A stretch of DNA of 64,000 nt from Dendrophyllia cribrosa (Eukaryota > Cnidaria > Anthozoa > Scleractinia > Dendrophylliidae), in the NCBI GenBank assembly GCA_024195265.1, contig JAJLRJ010000013.1, positions 2,469,001 through 2,533,000 on the forward strand, written 5' to 3'. Below are positions 45,099 through 56,524 of this stretch, piece after piece (within the stretch, counting starts at the first letter, position 1; every line of letters begins with the position of its first letter). Both the position numbers and the translations under genes were made by a program. Under the pieces are notes generated by a model that was given only the letters and a program-made list of their open reading frames with translations, was not told the origin of the DNA and did not search any database.

Positions 45099-47814
45099 CA
45101 ATTTTCATAATGGGCTTTATCTACCGAAATAAGCTCCTGAAGAATATTTAAAACCGGTTCAGAATTTTCCTAACGTCAGTTTTTCCGTCAGGTGGCTTTA
45201 GTTTCTGAGGAAAGGAAGGAAGATAGTCCCAGGCTTTCAGATAACAGGGTACAGATAACTTAGATCATTATGCACGAGAGAAGATAACACGGAGACTTCA
45301 GTATCCCCGTCTTTATCATCGATCTCGCGTTTTCTATTTCGGTCGCCCCAACTATCTGAGAAGCTGGAACGGGTTAAAGGAAAACTACTGGAGAATACTG
45401 TTGCTTTTTTTTTTTTTTTTTAGTTTTTAAAATGTTGTCGTTGTACTTTTTTAGAAGGTGAAAGCCAAGATGCAGGAAACCAATTAAGGGTGATTTTTTA
45501 ATTCCCGCTGTTTTTAGGAAAAATGTTTTCGATCACATCGTGGATAACTTTTAATAATTGTTTTACCGATTACGACAGAGGTTTTAAATTAAAATCCAAG
45601 TAAAGACAATGATTCCTAGTAGATATTAAAACGAAACGTAAACAGAAAGAAAAGGTAGCCTTGAACGTTCATAGTATAATGAAGCGTGCAAAAAGAAATT
45701 GTTAAAAACTTGGCTGATATATGTGAACGAATTGACCGTTACGACATTTATCCTGTTTCTTCAGTCATCCTTTTGATCTCATTATCTAACCTTGTCTATG
45801 GTTAAAACCTCAAAGCGGATCATTTAAATGAAAGCTCTGGATCATGCATTTAATTACTTTTCTGTGGTGCTGTTTTCTATTGAATGATCTGTGGATGAAT
45901 TCTTAAAGCGCGAGCATTCAAATGGAAGCCGCTTGAGCAGTCATTTATTTCGTGCTGTTTATTTGTAAATATTTTGCCATCATGAATGTGAATTCTGGTA
46001 ATTTCTCTACTTCTCATCGTTTTCGCTTTTGGGTCTAAAAGGTGAATGGCTCGTGAAAGCTGTGAAGTTACTTTTCTTAAAAACACGGCAGCGCCATGAC
46101 ACAATGCAAAACAAATAAAAATACGTATTTCGAACGAAGAGTGACAAAGAGCGCTGGCATAATGCATTTAAATGTACTAATAAAATAGCGCAAAGAAGCC
46201 TTAAAATACGACAAAGTTTATTACTATCAGTAAATTAGAAAGATTGTCTGCGTGTTACCTCAGATTTTGAAAATATTTTTTAAAAGATTTTGAATAACAA
46301 ATAACAGTATGACATAAAAATGTCTGAAACGACTTACATGTATGAAGTGTTGTCTCGAAACATTCCGGCTTTAGTTGACAATGTTTGTGTTTCTATTCAG
46401 TTTCCATTCTTTAGCGATATACTGTAGAATTTCGTCGAATAATATGACTGTTGGGAGTGATATCGTTGGTTTGAGTGTTAAGAATATGGGTTAAAACATT
46501 CTAGAACGATTCTCATGAAATACTATTTGGTATTCCGGCACACAGCTCGCGCCACACAAGGTGACTTATAGTTTTATCAGTTATGGTATTATACATTATT
46601 TAAAGACTTTACCGATAACATTTGTCATGCAAACATGAGGAACAGTTATCCCCTATGGAGATCGTTGGGTTTTAACATGGCTATAATTATTCTAACATAA
46701 ATAAGAATGCTCATCATTAGTGAAATGCTATTTGTAAATAGTAAGGGTGCTTTCGAAAGAACTTAACTGCATTAGATGTGACTGGACTGCGTCAGCAAGC
46801 TCTCTTTATGGGGAAAGGAAGGTGTATAAAGGAGAGCAATTTGTTTTAGTTTGATAAGTAATTATGCTAACCTTGCTCTCCCGCTGAGTGGAGAGAAAAG
46901 AAACACCAGCTTATGTACCTGCAGTTATTTGGAAGTTTTTATGCAGATTAGAACTGAGTCCAAGGGGTTGTGAAAGCAAAATTTAAATTAGCAATCATTA
47001 GTACTAATTTGTCGTATGAATGCGTGCATTTCATTGGCTCACACACTAATGGGCCTTCGGCAATATATAGTGTATATTCAACATTTAATGGCAATATTCC
47101 TAGACATTATTATGTGTTACTGCAAAAGTATTGTGTCGAGGTCGCCCGACGAGTCGTTGCGTTAGAATGTGCTTATTGATGCATGTTGTTTTTTCTTTAA
47201 TTCACCACGAAACAAATTTCACATAAGCCGATAAAAAATTGAGGGCTAAAGATAACAAGAAAATGATTTAAAAAAAAGCATATAGTAGTTACAGAATGAT
47301 ATGTTTTAAGCTTTTTGTTTGCGAATTCTTCTCGCCGCCTTTCAGGTTTCACTGACAAATTTGTGGAAAAATAAAACAAGATTACAAGCTTTGTAGCCCA
47401 TATATGAAGCTTACATTTCTCACTTGAAATTTAATTGAGCGGAGAAATATTTTACCTTGCGTCTCAAGTTTACAATTTCATTTTCAAATTTTATGTAAAT
47501 TATTGACATTTGATTCAGACAGAAGATAAGCTTCTGATTCAGATTATTCCAATTTTTTGTAATACAAATACCGCATTTCGTTTCCTTTTGCGTATCCTTC
47601 GTGTGTTAAAATGGGAATAACAAATCCCGGTTTCCGTCTCCAAAATGTATTAGCTGAGGCTGTCCCCTTTTTTTCTCCTTTTACCGTCGAATGTGTTTCC
47701 TAATTTTGGTTCAGTCAAAAAAAATATCAGTAGCAATCTGGAACCAGAAGGCCCGGTACCCAAGCATCATTGCCGTGGAGCCTGGAAACAACGAGACGTG
47801 GTTACAAAATCAAC
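45099..47814. other. Intergenic, no gene seen
   Basis: AT-rich sequence with one diverged 106-bp-type unit near 45780-45960. The missing last exon of the adiponectin-receptor-like gene was looked for here and to 52.3 kb on the minus strand and not found. Confidence 0.4.
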
Positions 47815-47970
47815 ATGGCGGCAATGGAGGAAAAAAAGATCGATGTCGTGGTGAAACTCAGCCGAGAAAAGCGAAAAAAAGATGAACCTCCAACACTTCT
47901 TTGCGATCTGCCAGCATCCATGACTTCCCAGCAACTGTTGGAACAGCAAGTCTTTGATATTTTAGATTAA
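47815..47970 (+). CDS. Possible small open frame or first exon, unrecognised
   Basis: ATG in a favourable context (CAACATGGCGGC) opens 51 codons rich in Lys and Glu (MAAMEEKKIDVVVKLSREKR, then KKDEPP), with a C-terminal QQLLEQQVFDILD before TAA. The charged composition and start context are more gene-like than neighbouring frames, but there is no recognised domain, no obvious donor of standard consensus and no second exon. It could be a real first exon, a retrocopy fragment or chance. It is the only plausible host reading frame on the plus strand. Confidence 0.2.
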   Translation: MAAMEEKKIDVVVKLSREKRKKDEPPTLLCDLPASMTSQQLLEQQVFDILD

Positions 47971-48739
47971 AAGTGAAAAAATGTTTCACTAGGTCATTTA
48001 ATCTTATACCTTCCTCATAACTTTTTTTTTTGAAAACGCAAAAATATGGGTCGGTCGGACGACGGTAAACGGAGAAAAAAAAAGGGGGACAGCCTTTAGT
48101 GTTTCAACCGACAAGAATTTTGTCCTCGGCAAAAAATCTACTTTTTCCAATAATTAAATAAGCCCACAACTTCATTTCCGACAAAGAGTTACCGTTTGAA
48201 TTTCACCTTAATATATCTCCGTGAAAAAAGGAAGATAATAAAACTAACCTCGATTTTATAAGCCGTTAAATGACCATTATGCGCGTAATTTAAAACACAA
48301 ATAAGGGTTACATGTATATACGTACATGCAGGTGTTTGATCAATTTCCTGCATGCAGGCTTCTAGCAAGACATATTTGATGATAACTTGTGATTTCATAA
48401 AAAGAAACCGTTAAAATTTAGTGACAATTTACTGATTAGTAGCTTTGTTTGTTAGGGGAAATTAAAGATGAAATACTACCTTACAATAAAACAGTGCCGT
48501 TTAATAACCAGTAAAATTCAGTCAAATATTGACAAAATGCATTGCATCTGAACCAAATGATTATTATTATTATTATATTGTATATGAAAATTACGGCTGA
48601 TAAAGAAAAATAATTTACTCTTGAAATTTAAGTCATTTTGCTTGTTGAAATTCGAAGCAAACATCAACAGCATAAGAGCACTAAACGGATCATTTCATTG
48701 ATAAATCTGTTCGGAAGGCGTTAGTCATCTTAAAAATTC

Positions 48740-48772
48740 CTGGGGCGTAGCTAGTGGGGTCCTGGGGTGCCC

Positions 48773-48807
<35 letters not shown>

Positions 48808-48896
48808 AGCGTAGATGTCGACATGACAATCTGGTAAGTACCCTGGGTGTGACACAGTGTGACCCTCCCTTTGAAAAATCCTAGCTACACCCCTGA
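48740..48896. mobile_element. MITE with CTGGGGCGTAGCTAG ends and C-tract
   Basis: CTGGGGCGTAGCTAGTGGGG at the left and CCTAGCTACACCCCTG at the right are imperfect inverted ends; a C-run of about 30 lies near the left end. It differs from the CCCGGG family in terminal sequence although it shares the habit of a homopolymer near the terminus. Confidence 0.7.
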
Positions 48897-48956
48897 AGTC
48901 GTAATTTATTAGACTAGAAAACTGGAGATGTTTAGTTAAATGTCACCTCAAACTTA

Positions 48957-49405
48957 CGTAACATCGGACAATTTAACGTCTTTTGTTTTTGGAGGGATAA
49001 ATGTTGTCTTGGGTACGAAATAAAATCAGCTAAGATTTTTGGAAAGGAGAAAGAAGCTAGTTAATTCGCGCAATAAGATTTCCTTCCCTAAAATTTTGTG
49101 CCACTGAAATATTCAGCTAAAAAAACCCGAAAATTTAACGCCTTTTGCTTTCGGGAGGGATACAAATGTGGTGTTGGGAACGAAATAAGGTCAGGCCGTG
49201 AGATTTTCGGAAAGGAGAAAGAAGTTAGTTAATTCGCCGATAAGATCCGCCCTTTCCCTAAAATTTTGTGCCACTGAAATATTCAGCTAAAAAACCTCGA
49301 AAATTTGACGTCTTTTTTTTCGGTCGGGAAATTCAGGGAATAAGGTGCCTTTCCCTAAATTTTTTTACCGCTGAAATATTCAGCTAAAAACTCCGAAAAA
49401 TATGA
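48957..49405. repeat. Tandem repeat of about 165 bp, 2.7 units
   Basis: The words AATTTAACG(T/C)CTTTTG, GGTACGAAATAA or its variant, GGAAAGGAGAAAGAAG, TTAGTTAATTCGC and GCCACTGAAATATTCAGCTAA recur in order at intervals of about 165 bp; the last unit is shortened. No coding signal. Confidence 0.8.
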
Positions 49406-49889
49406 GACTGTATTAGATTTTACATAGTTTCCTTTAAAGGCATTAAAATAATATGGAAAACAGTAAAACGCCATCCAAGCGTTTTCTTAAACACTATTCC
49501 TCGTTGGGTGTCCCTGTGAGCAGAATAGCGTTCCGCCCAGGTGACGTCATATTTGGCAGCATTGCATTGTGGGATCGAAATGCGGACAAATATTTCAAAA
49601 TGGCTGCCTCGGAAACACCAGTTTTTGCGATTCCTGTACATGTTGAGGATAATTGTCGAGTTGTACCCAAGAACAGTTCTTCGTAGCACCTGCTTTTTTC
49701 GTAGCTTCCTGCATAGTTCTTGAATGTTTGTACGCATTTCAATCCCATGATGCTGCGCGAGTTTTCTATTTTTAGAATCTGGGCGGAGCGCTATTAAACC
49801 TCAGGTGACATTTACAGATAGTTTTGATTGGCAGAAGCTAGTTATCTTCTTACAACTCAACTGGTACTTCTCACCGAGACGTGAATCCC

Positions 49890-50202
49890 CTGTGGGGGCG
49901 GGGACTCCAATATAAAATTGACGGGGATGATGGTAGGAAATTTTGAAAGAAACATTTAAAGGGGGTACTAGACACCTGTTTTGTGGGTGTGGCTCACATT
50001 AATTTTCACCCCAAAGAAATTCTTTTTCAGAAGTTGGTCCTGCCAGCATATATTTGTAGCTAAATATCCTAAAGATATCGGAATAACTCAGACAGTGCTC
50101 ATTTTCGATTCAAACACCGTTAGCACTAATAAACCACGAATTACAACCCGTAAAAGGTTATCAACCCCGTCACTTAAATATGGGAGTGCCACACCCGGGG
50201 CG
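49890..50202. mobile_element. Poly-G family relative, AAAGGTA subfamily, decayed
   Basis: GGGGGCGGGGACTCCAATATA at the left and TATGGGAGTGCCACACCCGGGG at the right resemble the ends of 34603-34876, and the interior order (GACGGGGATGATGG, TTGTGGGTGTGGCTC, GTTATC) follows that subfamily. The G-run is short and broken. Flanks CGTGAATC and CGTAAATA match at 6 of 8 bases. Confidence 0.6.
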
Positions 50203-51811
50203 TAAATATCGAAGTGGTCGTTGTGACCCGTCTTCATTTAATGAAAATAACTGACTCAGAAATGCACAATCCCTGTGGCACACCACACGGAGGGATCCCG
50301 GCCGTACTATACTCCTGTCCTGTAATTAACTCATCTTGCGCGGTCCTTCAAACCGACCACATATTTACAAGAGAGACATGTGAAGTCGGTAGCTGCTGTA
50401 CATGAGTCCATTGCTCTATCTTTCTATGACATGAACACCTCTTCAAGACACACAGATAAACCTTAGCCTTCCTGTTTTCCATTGTAGACTTCCACTAAAA
50501 CAGACAGACGGATTTGGTCTTTTCATTTTTGCCCTCCCTCCATGGTAGATAACTTTGTACGTAAATGGAATGATTACAGCTGTACCCAGCGTACGGCTTC
50601 ACATATGTAAACCTTTTCTCGATGTTTTCACTTGAAGTCAATTTACACACGACGATTTCTGGTCAAATCACTGTTCTCCGGTGCAGTTTATTTCGCCTCC
50701 CACTAAAACAGCCTTTTCCTCTGCCATCAAAGTAGGCAGTTCTGTAACTGCATGGGATGACCGTAGCTGCCCTCAGCGTGCGGCCTCGCGTATGTAATTC
50801 TCGCATGTTTTCACTTGAAGTCATTTTTCACACGACGACCCCTGTTCAAATCTATAGTACGCCATTTGACATATGCCGTACAAATGGACAAAGGCTGCAA
50901 TTAGCACTAGCACGTGGAAAATTTGATGGCTTTGGAACTAAAAGGAAAGAAAACGGGAAACGTTTCTATGAGAGAATTTTATTACTTTTAAAGAACTTAG
51001 AAAAAAAAATCCTGTGTTAAAAGCCCTAATTTCATCCAAAGGAAGGGTGATTTCTCTTCTGAAGGTTTTGTCATAACAACGTGATCGTGTTTGGAAATTG
51101 TTAAAAACATTTTAATATGTTGAAAATAAACGGTATTTTGTGGTAGAACCCAACCTCGTTCCCAGGGCTTTTCCCTTTTTTAAATTGGCAACGAGGTTGT
51201 AGTAGAACCCAGTACCCCATGAGAGAAATGTTTTGGTGTCTGTTCGAATGTAGTTATTTAAGTATTGTTCCACATAAGAACGATAGCAAACTTTTGTTCT
51301 GCGGCATTAGCTCTTTCCCACATAATATATCTTTGATTTTAAGAATAGAGGAGGAGCTGATGGTTAATAATTATATTTCATTATAAAAATAAAGAAAATC
51401 CATTTGCGTCAAATAAATTTTAGGAAATGTTCATGCTTAACCAATCAGAATAGCAGAAGACAATAGCTAATAATTTTGCTTCTTTGATGAAGTTCCCGAA
51501 ATACAATTTCTTTTAAAAATTGTATGTTGTGCGATTGGGTCTCAAATTACTTGAAACTTTAAAAAAGTTAGACAAAATGCACCTTGAACCTTAACTTTTT
51601 AGCGGTTTTTGAGTTTAGGCCAATGAGATCACTAGTTGTAACAATGAAAAATCTTGACATTCCATCGTGTTTGACATTCCATTGCCGTTCAGCGCTATCC
51701 TTCTTAGCGGATCTTTCACGAGTCTTTATTACTCGATTTCAGATAAAACAATGGCTCAGAGGCCGAAATGTGTCCTTTATTTTTCTTTTCTTTCTTTGCA
51801 TGATTTATTTC

Positions 51812-51965
51812 CTGAAGAAGTCAGGCCGTGCCTGACGAAATATTGGACAGAGTATGCCGTTGAAATTCCAGTTGTACAGTCAACCTTGCTTGATTTTTTA
51901 TTAAACATATTTGCACAAACAGAATTCTTAATTCGCATAATTTGTAAAAAGCCTTAATAAAGAAT
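51812..51965 (+). mobile_element. Penelope-like end with hammerhead-like core
   Basis: CTGAAGA (51812-51818), stem arms GTCAGG and CCTGAC, GAAA (51837-51840), then ATATT pairing with AGTAT, followed by a G where a hammerhead needs A, C or U. Downstream TTGCTTGATTTTTTATTAAAC and CGCATAATTTGTAAAAAGCC match the 38.4 and 40.1 kb copies in opposite orientation. ATTTC before the core could pair with GAAAT after it across a bulge. Confidence 0.5.
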
Positions 51966-52340
51966 AAAACAAATAAAACAACAATAACTATTTAATTTTA
52001 ACACCCTAGCGTGATTAACACGCTAAACCTCTTAAACCTCCCATAATATTTGGATCGGAGTAAAATCTTTTATTAACATTCCAAGTAGTTTGAGTCATAT
52101 ACATAGTTAAAAACGTTTAAGATGGAGGCTAAAAGCGTAGTTAAACTAAACAACATTTAAACATGTTTGACCGTTGGTGTGAATGGGGCTTCAGTTAATT
52201 AGGGTGGCGCTCTATAAAGTTAAAATTATAAATTAGTAAAAAAATACACAGAAAATTCTGAAGGCGTTGAAATCAGCTTATTTCTCAAAGATACCTATAA
52301 CTAAGTTTAACATAATCGAGGATAAGGTTTCTGCGCCTAC

Positions 52341-52534
52341 CCATATGTCACACTTTCCAGGAAAAAACCTCTCAGGTATCCTTGTAGCATAAGTTATAGC
52401 GCTTGCAGTGTACAGGATGCACATCAGAACAAGCCATTCCACTGCCACTTGTCGCATAACCAGAGTGGCTTCGTATACTGATATGAGATGGATAGCGGGG
52501 ATAATACCTGACCATCCGAATGCAACCAGTAGAC
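52341..52534 (-). CDS. ADIPOR: Adiponectin-receptor-like PAQR protein, exon 3 (partial gene)
   Basis: Third recognised exon. Acceptor ATATTTCAG and phase 2 continuation give GLLVAFGWSGIIPAIHL, matching the region after the fourth helix of adiponectin receptors, then helix five and the highly characteristic ARIPERFFPGKCDIW. The exon ends at TGG before donor GTAGGC, on a codon boundary. The family continues after this motif with the last two helices and the HxxxH zinc ligands, which must lie in a further exon. If the donor were not used, a short unrelated tail would end at 52278. The joined three exons encode 318 residues, against about 375 for vertebrate receptors. Confidence 0.8.
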
Positions 52535-52589
52535 CTGAAATATATGTTAAATACATGTTACTATTTGAGAGTGGAAGTCGTCTGGAGTC

Positions 52590-52628
52590 TTCCTTACAGG
52601 CCGAGGGAGCACTCCCTCGGTAAGGAAG
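52590..52628. repeat. Strong perfect-stem hairpin
   Basis: CCGAGGGAG and CTCCCTCGG pair across a CA loop, extended by CTTAC and GTAAG arms with a three-base bulge. It lies 55 bp upstream of exon 3 in the adiponectin-receptor-like intron, followed by GTGCCGCC, so it may be the remnant of a poly-G family end. Confidence 0.65.
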
Positions 52629-52922
52629 GAATGTGCCGCCCCAAATGGTGTGGTTTTTGTGCCGTGTTTGGTCTGAAAATTGGTATAGAATTTGACCTTT
52701 TTACCTGAAGGTGTTTTTTGCCAATTTCAGATCATGTGATCTCTAGATGATTGTTCCTTTATTTTTTTTTTAAAAATATGCATTCATATTCACGTGACAT
52801 ATGATAAAATTTGTAAGAACCAACTCTCTAATAATAGTAATAATGATAAAGGTTTAATAATTACGGTTCCACATGCATAGTGGCTCTTCTACTTCAATAT
52901 ATACAAATTATAAAACGTTTAA

Positions 52923-53225
52923 ATGCAGAGGACCGCTCAACTCACCTCCCGCCGCAAAGCAAGAGATGCCTATCTCATTCAAAAAGGCAAAACACTAACA
53001 CCTAATGGCCTAAACAGACGCGATGAACATTGAAGTAGATGATTTACGATATCTTGTTACAACTTAGTTAGATATTTTTCATGTAATCTTATATTTGTCA
53101 ATCATGTACTTGTTATCTATATTCAAATTTAAGAGCCGTTATATATAATTTTTACTCCAACTCTGGCCCTGTAGAAGACTAGTTCTACTAGTCGAAATAT
53201 TGGCCATTAAACCTGCCCTAAACTT
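52923..53225 (+). mobile_element. Penelope-like element, 3' coding tail and terminal hairpin
   Basis: Plus-strand translation up to the TGA at 53031 gives TSRRKARDAYLIQKGKTL and then TPNGLNRRDEH. An acidic/aromatic residue, then YLI, a short spacer and P-x-GLN is the form of the GIY-YIG endonuclease end of Penelope-like retroelements (their usual motif has E in place of D). The noncoding tail that follows contains GAAGACTAGT, ACTAGTC and GAAATATTGGCC, the same hairpin-GAAATATTGG layout as the hammerhead-like segments at 16.0, 38.5 and 51.8 kb. This links those noncoding fragments to Penelope-like elements. The copy is 5' truncated and sits in an intron of the receptor gene. Confidence 0.6.
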
Positions 53226-53742
53226 CCGTTGTAATATCCTTGCATTTTAAATGGCTTTTATACAAATTATAGTTAGCAGATACAATAAAACATAAATTAA
53301 GTTATACTAGGAATAAAACAAGCTATAATTCCTTTGTTGTCACTATAGTGTCTTTAGAGTAACATCGCATGATCTGAAATGGGTAAACAATCACGCCAAG
53401 GTCAAAAAACAAAAACGGTCAGGTAAAAAAAAAACACGCCAAAGTAAAACAAAACACACCCAAGGTAAAAAAAACAAACACACCAAGGTCAAAAAATGAA
53501 ACAGGCCCAGGTAAAAAGGTCTATTTGGATCGGGAAATCAGTTCAGTCAGTCAGTCAGTCAGATGTTTGGGTATATAGTTTGAATGGCTACTTCTAAATG
53601 GTTAGGAAAAGTCGTATATTTAAGTTTGAAAACGGATGTTAGTTTCAAGAAGCAGGACTCACACCCCCACCAAACGTTTGAGAAGTACCTCCCACACCTT
53701 ACTCCCCCTCTCCCAGGTCTCACCTCCTGTCCGGTCTTACCC

Positions 53743-53777
53743 CCCCCCCCCCCCCCCCCCTCCCCTCCCCTCCCTGG
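53743..53777. repeat. C-tract just inside intron of receptor gene
   Basis: On the minus strand the donor at 53783 is followed within six bases by GGGAGGGGAGGGGAGGG and a longer G-run. Four or more G-runs this close to a 5' splice site could form a quadruplex in the pre-mRNA. Confidence 0.8.
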
Positions 53778-53783
53778 TCTTAC

Positions 53784-53971
53784 CTGCTCTGAGTATTCTG
53801 TACTTGGGTTTGTTGAACTTGCTCCACAAGGAAACAATGATGCACGTGACCCCAAGAGAACAGGTTAGCGACATGTATACAATCTTTAGAACCCTTGAGC
53901 AGTAGAACGCGTAATAAAGAGGAGGGACGAATGAGCCCATAATAAACAGCACGATACCTGCGTAGTCAAGC
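53784..53971 (-). CDS. ADIPOR: Adiponectin-receptor-like PAQR protein, exon 2
   Basis: Acceptor TTCTTCAACAG and donor GTAAGA define a 188-bp exon that joins exon 1 in phase 2 and exon 3 in phase 1. Translation RLDYAGIVLFIMGSFVPPLY matches the third helix of adiponectin receptors, including the LDY-x-G motif whose Asp helps hold the zinc-bound water in the family; VYMSLTCSLGVTCIIVSLW is the next helix, and KPKYRILRA matches the conserved loop. Seven-helix PAQR proteins act as membrane ceramidases or receptors with the N-terminus in the cytosol. Confidence 0.85.
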
Positions 53972-54119
53972 CTGTTGAAGAAATCATACATTTGTCGTGA
54001 TCGTCTGGGTTAGTGTAGTTCTGAAAAGAACTGTTGTTGTTGACAATGAACTTTCAAATTTTTAGCAATTTTACTGCCAAGAGTGATTAAAATAAAAACA
54101 GCACCAACGAATTACAGTA

Positions 54120-55035
54120 GTGTAAGTCGAAGAGCTTTCATTTGAATAGTCATAGTGTAGCGTATCATTCACATACTCAAAATTTAGAGCCACCTTGCAT
54201 GACCTTGCACAACATTGTTAACAGCACCACAGGAAGGTATTGCTCAATAGCTTTCATTTGAATGGTCACACTTTAGGATTTCATCCACAGACTTAAAAGT
54301 TAGAACCACCTTGTACAGCATAATAAACAGCACCACAGAAAAGTATTGCTCAATAGCTTTCATTTGAATGGTCACACTTTAGGATTTCATTCACAGACTT
54401 AAAAAGTTAGAACCACCTTGTACAGCATAATAAACAACACCACAGAAAAGTATTGCTCAATAGCTTTCATTTGAATGGTCACACTTTAGGATTTCATCCA
54501 CAGACTTAAAAGTTAGAACCACCTTGTACAGCATAATAAACAGCACCACAGGAAAGTATTGCTCAAGAACCTTTCATTTGAATGGTCACACTGTAGGATT
54601 TCATCCACAGACTCAAAAGTTAGAACCACCTTGTACAGCATAATAATAAACAGCACCACAGGAAAGTACTGCTCAATAGCTTTCATTTGAATGGTCACAC
54701 TGTAGGATTTCATCCACAGACTTAAAAGTTAGAACCACCTTGTACAGCATAATAAACAGCACCACAGGAAAGTACTGCTCAGTAGCTTGCATTTAAATGG
54801 TCACACTGTGGGATTTCATCCACATACTCAAATGTTAGAGCCACCTTGCACAACATTATAAACAGCACAACGTGAAAGTACTGCTCAATAGCTTTCATTC
54901 GAATGGTCACACTGTAGGATTTCGTACTGGGATTTCGTCCACAGACTCAAAAGTTTAAACCACCTCGTACGGCATAATAAACAGTACCACAGGAAAGTAG
55001 TGCTCGATAGCTTTCATTTGAATGGTCAAACTGTA
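54120..55035. repeat. 106-bp satellite array 3 (about 8-9 units)
   Basis: Same unit and orientation as arrays 1 and 2 (GGTCACACTTTAGGATTTC, ACCACCTTGTACAGCATAAT). Most units here read CAGCACCACAGGAAAGTA rather than CAGTACCACAGG, suggesting local homogenisation. The array lies in the intron between exons 1 and 2 of the receptor gene and begins near CTGCCAAGAGTG, which resembles the flank of the TTAACCCTTT element. Confidence 0.9.
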
Positions 55036-55935
55036 GTATGGGTGTAATCAGTGCGGGATATGTAGATAGATATCTTTCAGGCTATAAACAATACAGTGAT
55101 CATAGTGAATTTATATCAGTAGTTGATGCTATAACGCTATGAAAGAATAATCTACTCTATTTTTAGGAACAGAAATCTATTCGCGAAAACGGAATATATA
55201 TACCACTGAGCCAGAAAAGCGAGGGAATATAGCTAGGGAACGGGTCTTCAAAACATCACAGCGAGAGATCCTGGCGAGAGATAAGGTGAAGGTCAAATAT
55301 CATTTCACAACACGAGTCGGTCATGAGAATTTATGCAATATTAATCGAGAACAGCCTAGCAGGATACGTGAACACGATTCGGAATAGGAGACGTCTGCAC
55401 GCAGACTAAAACATTAGATATAGAACGGCCTGACACGAGCCAATACTGGCTGTAGGGGTGAAAGGTTTAAATAGGGTTAAGACGGTGTTTTCATTCATTC
55501 TTAAATTCTTAGTTGTAATTGTGTCTGAGAAAATATGCATTAGCCTTAACCTTAGACAACTCTTTTGGACAAAATAAGAAAAGGGAAAAAGAGGACTTGT
55601 TAGAGGGTAGAGTGGGAGAAAAATTGAGCGTGGAGTGGGACCGAAAGACGGGTTGGGTGGATGGGAAATGTAACTCCGCTCGTCTTTCGCCCTCACCTGC
55701 ACCTTACTACACCTCACCCAACCCCTCCCAACTCCGTTTGTCCATTGCCCCAGTTCGCACAGCTGTGTGCAGATGAGGCTACATATCCATAATTTTGTCC
55801 AAGGTCAACATTAATTCAATTTTATTGCATTATTAAAAACTGCAAGTGGTTGTTGCGGGTCAGGGTGAGGATAACCATCAACCGAGAGCCCATTTCCAAA
55901 CCCCAAACACGTAACCAAGCACATAAATTAGTTAC

Positions 55936-56507
55936 CTGCGAAAAATCTTGGACACCATGTTAGAGTGACAATGGACAGTGTGAAAAATCCATGAGAAACC
56001 CAAACATATGATACCGCAAGCGAAGAATGCCCCAAATATCAGCCTCTCCTGCCAGTCTTTGGGAAATGGACTGGAAGTGGTGACTGGTCGCAAAAACATG
56101 TACATTGTGATGCCAACAAAAGCAATAAACCCAACCAAATGCGTCCATATATTTCCAGTTTCGGTGTGTATTTTAAAAATGCTTTTGAAACAAGACCCAA
56201 AACACGGCATGGGAGGTCTGTGGTAGTGCGATAAAAAGGGGTTATCCCGTAACCAATCAGGCAGGTCTAGATGGGAGAGAAGGTGTCCCCTTGCACGATG
56301 CTCTAGTTGAACCTCGTATTGTGATATCACATCTTCAACTGTAGAATTGTCCGAGCTTTCTTGCGCATTCTGGTTATTGTCATTACCACTTTTGGGCATC
56401 GTGCGATCACCTTTATCTGTGCACGTGCCAGACATGTTGATCATGAGTTTTCCTTCGACAACGTTTTGCATTTCTTGTTCTCTCCCTGTAGCTTTGTGAA
56501 CTGTCAT
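55936..56507 (-). CDS. ADIPOR: Adiponectin-receptor-like PAQR protein, exon 1
   Basis: First coding exon, 190 codons plus two bases, ATG at 56507, donor GTAACT at 55935. Residues 1-65 are polar and acidic, as expected for a cytosolic N-terminus. PDWLRDNPFLSHYHRPPMP and FKSIFKIHTETGNIWTHL (about 83-124) are hallmark adiponectin-receptor sequences. Helix 1 spans about 120-139, helix 2 about 156-178, ending FHTVHCHS, where H181 corresponds to the first zinc-ligand His. An acceptor-like GTTACAG lies about 17 bases upstream of the ATG, so a 5' noncoding exon is possible. The gene runs leftward through 53784-53971 and 52341-52534. Confidence 0.9.
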
Positions 56508-56524
56508 TTCTGTTTCCTTTGATT

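Noticed and set aside
49420..49748. Overlapping frames on both strands near a CATTGTGGGA-rich, promoter-looking stretch
   Set aside because: No frame has a recognisable domain and both strands are equally open; could be an unannotated promoter or repeat, but there is not enough to call a gene.
52278..52340. Read-through tail GAETLSSIMLNLVIGIFEK after exon 3 of the receptor gene
   Set aside because: It begins at an intact GTAGGC donor exactly where the protein family has an exon boundary and does not match the family's following helix.
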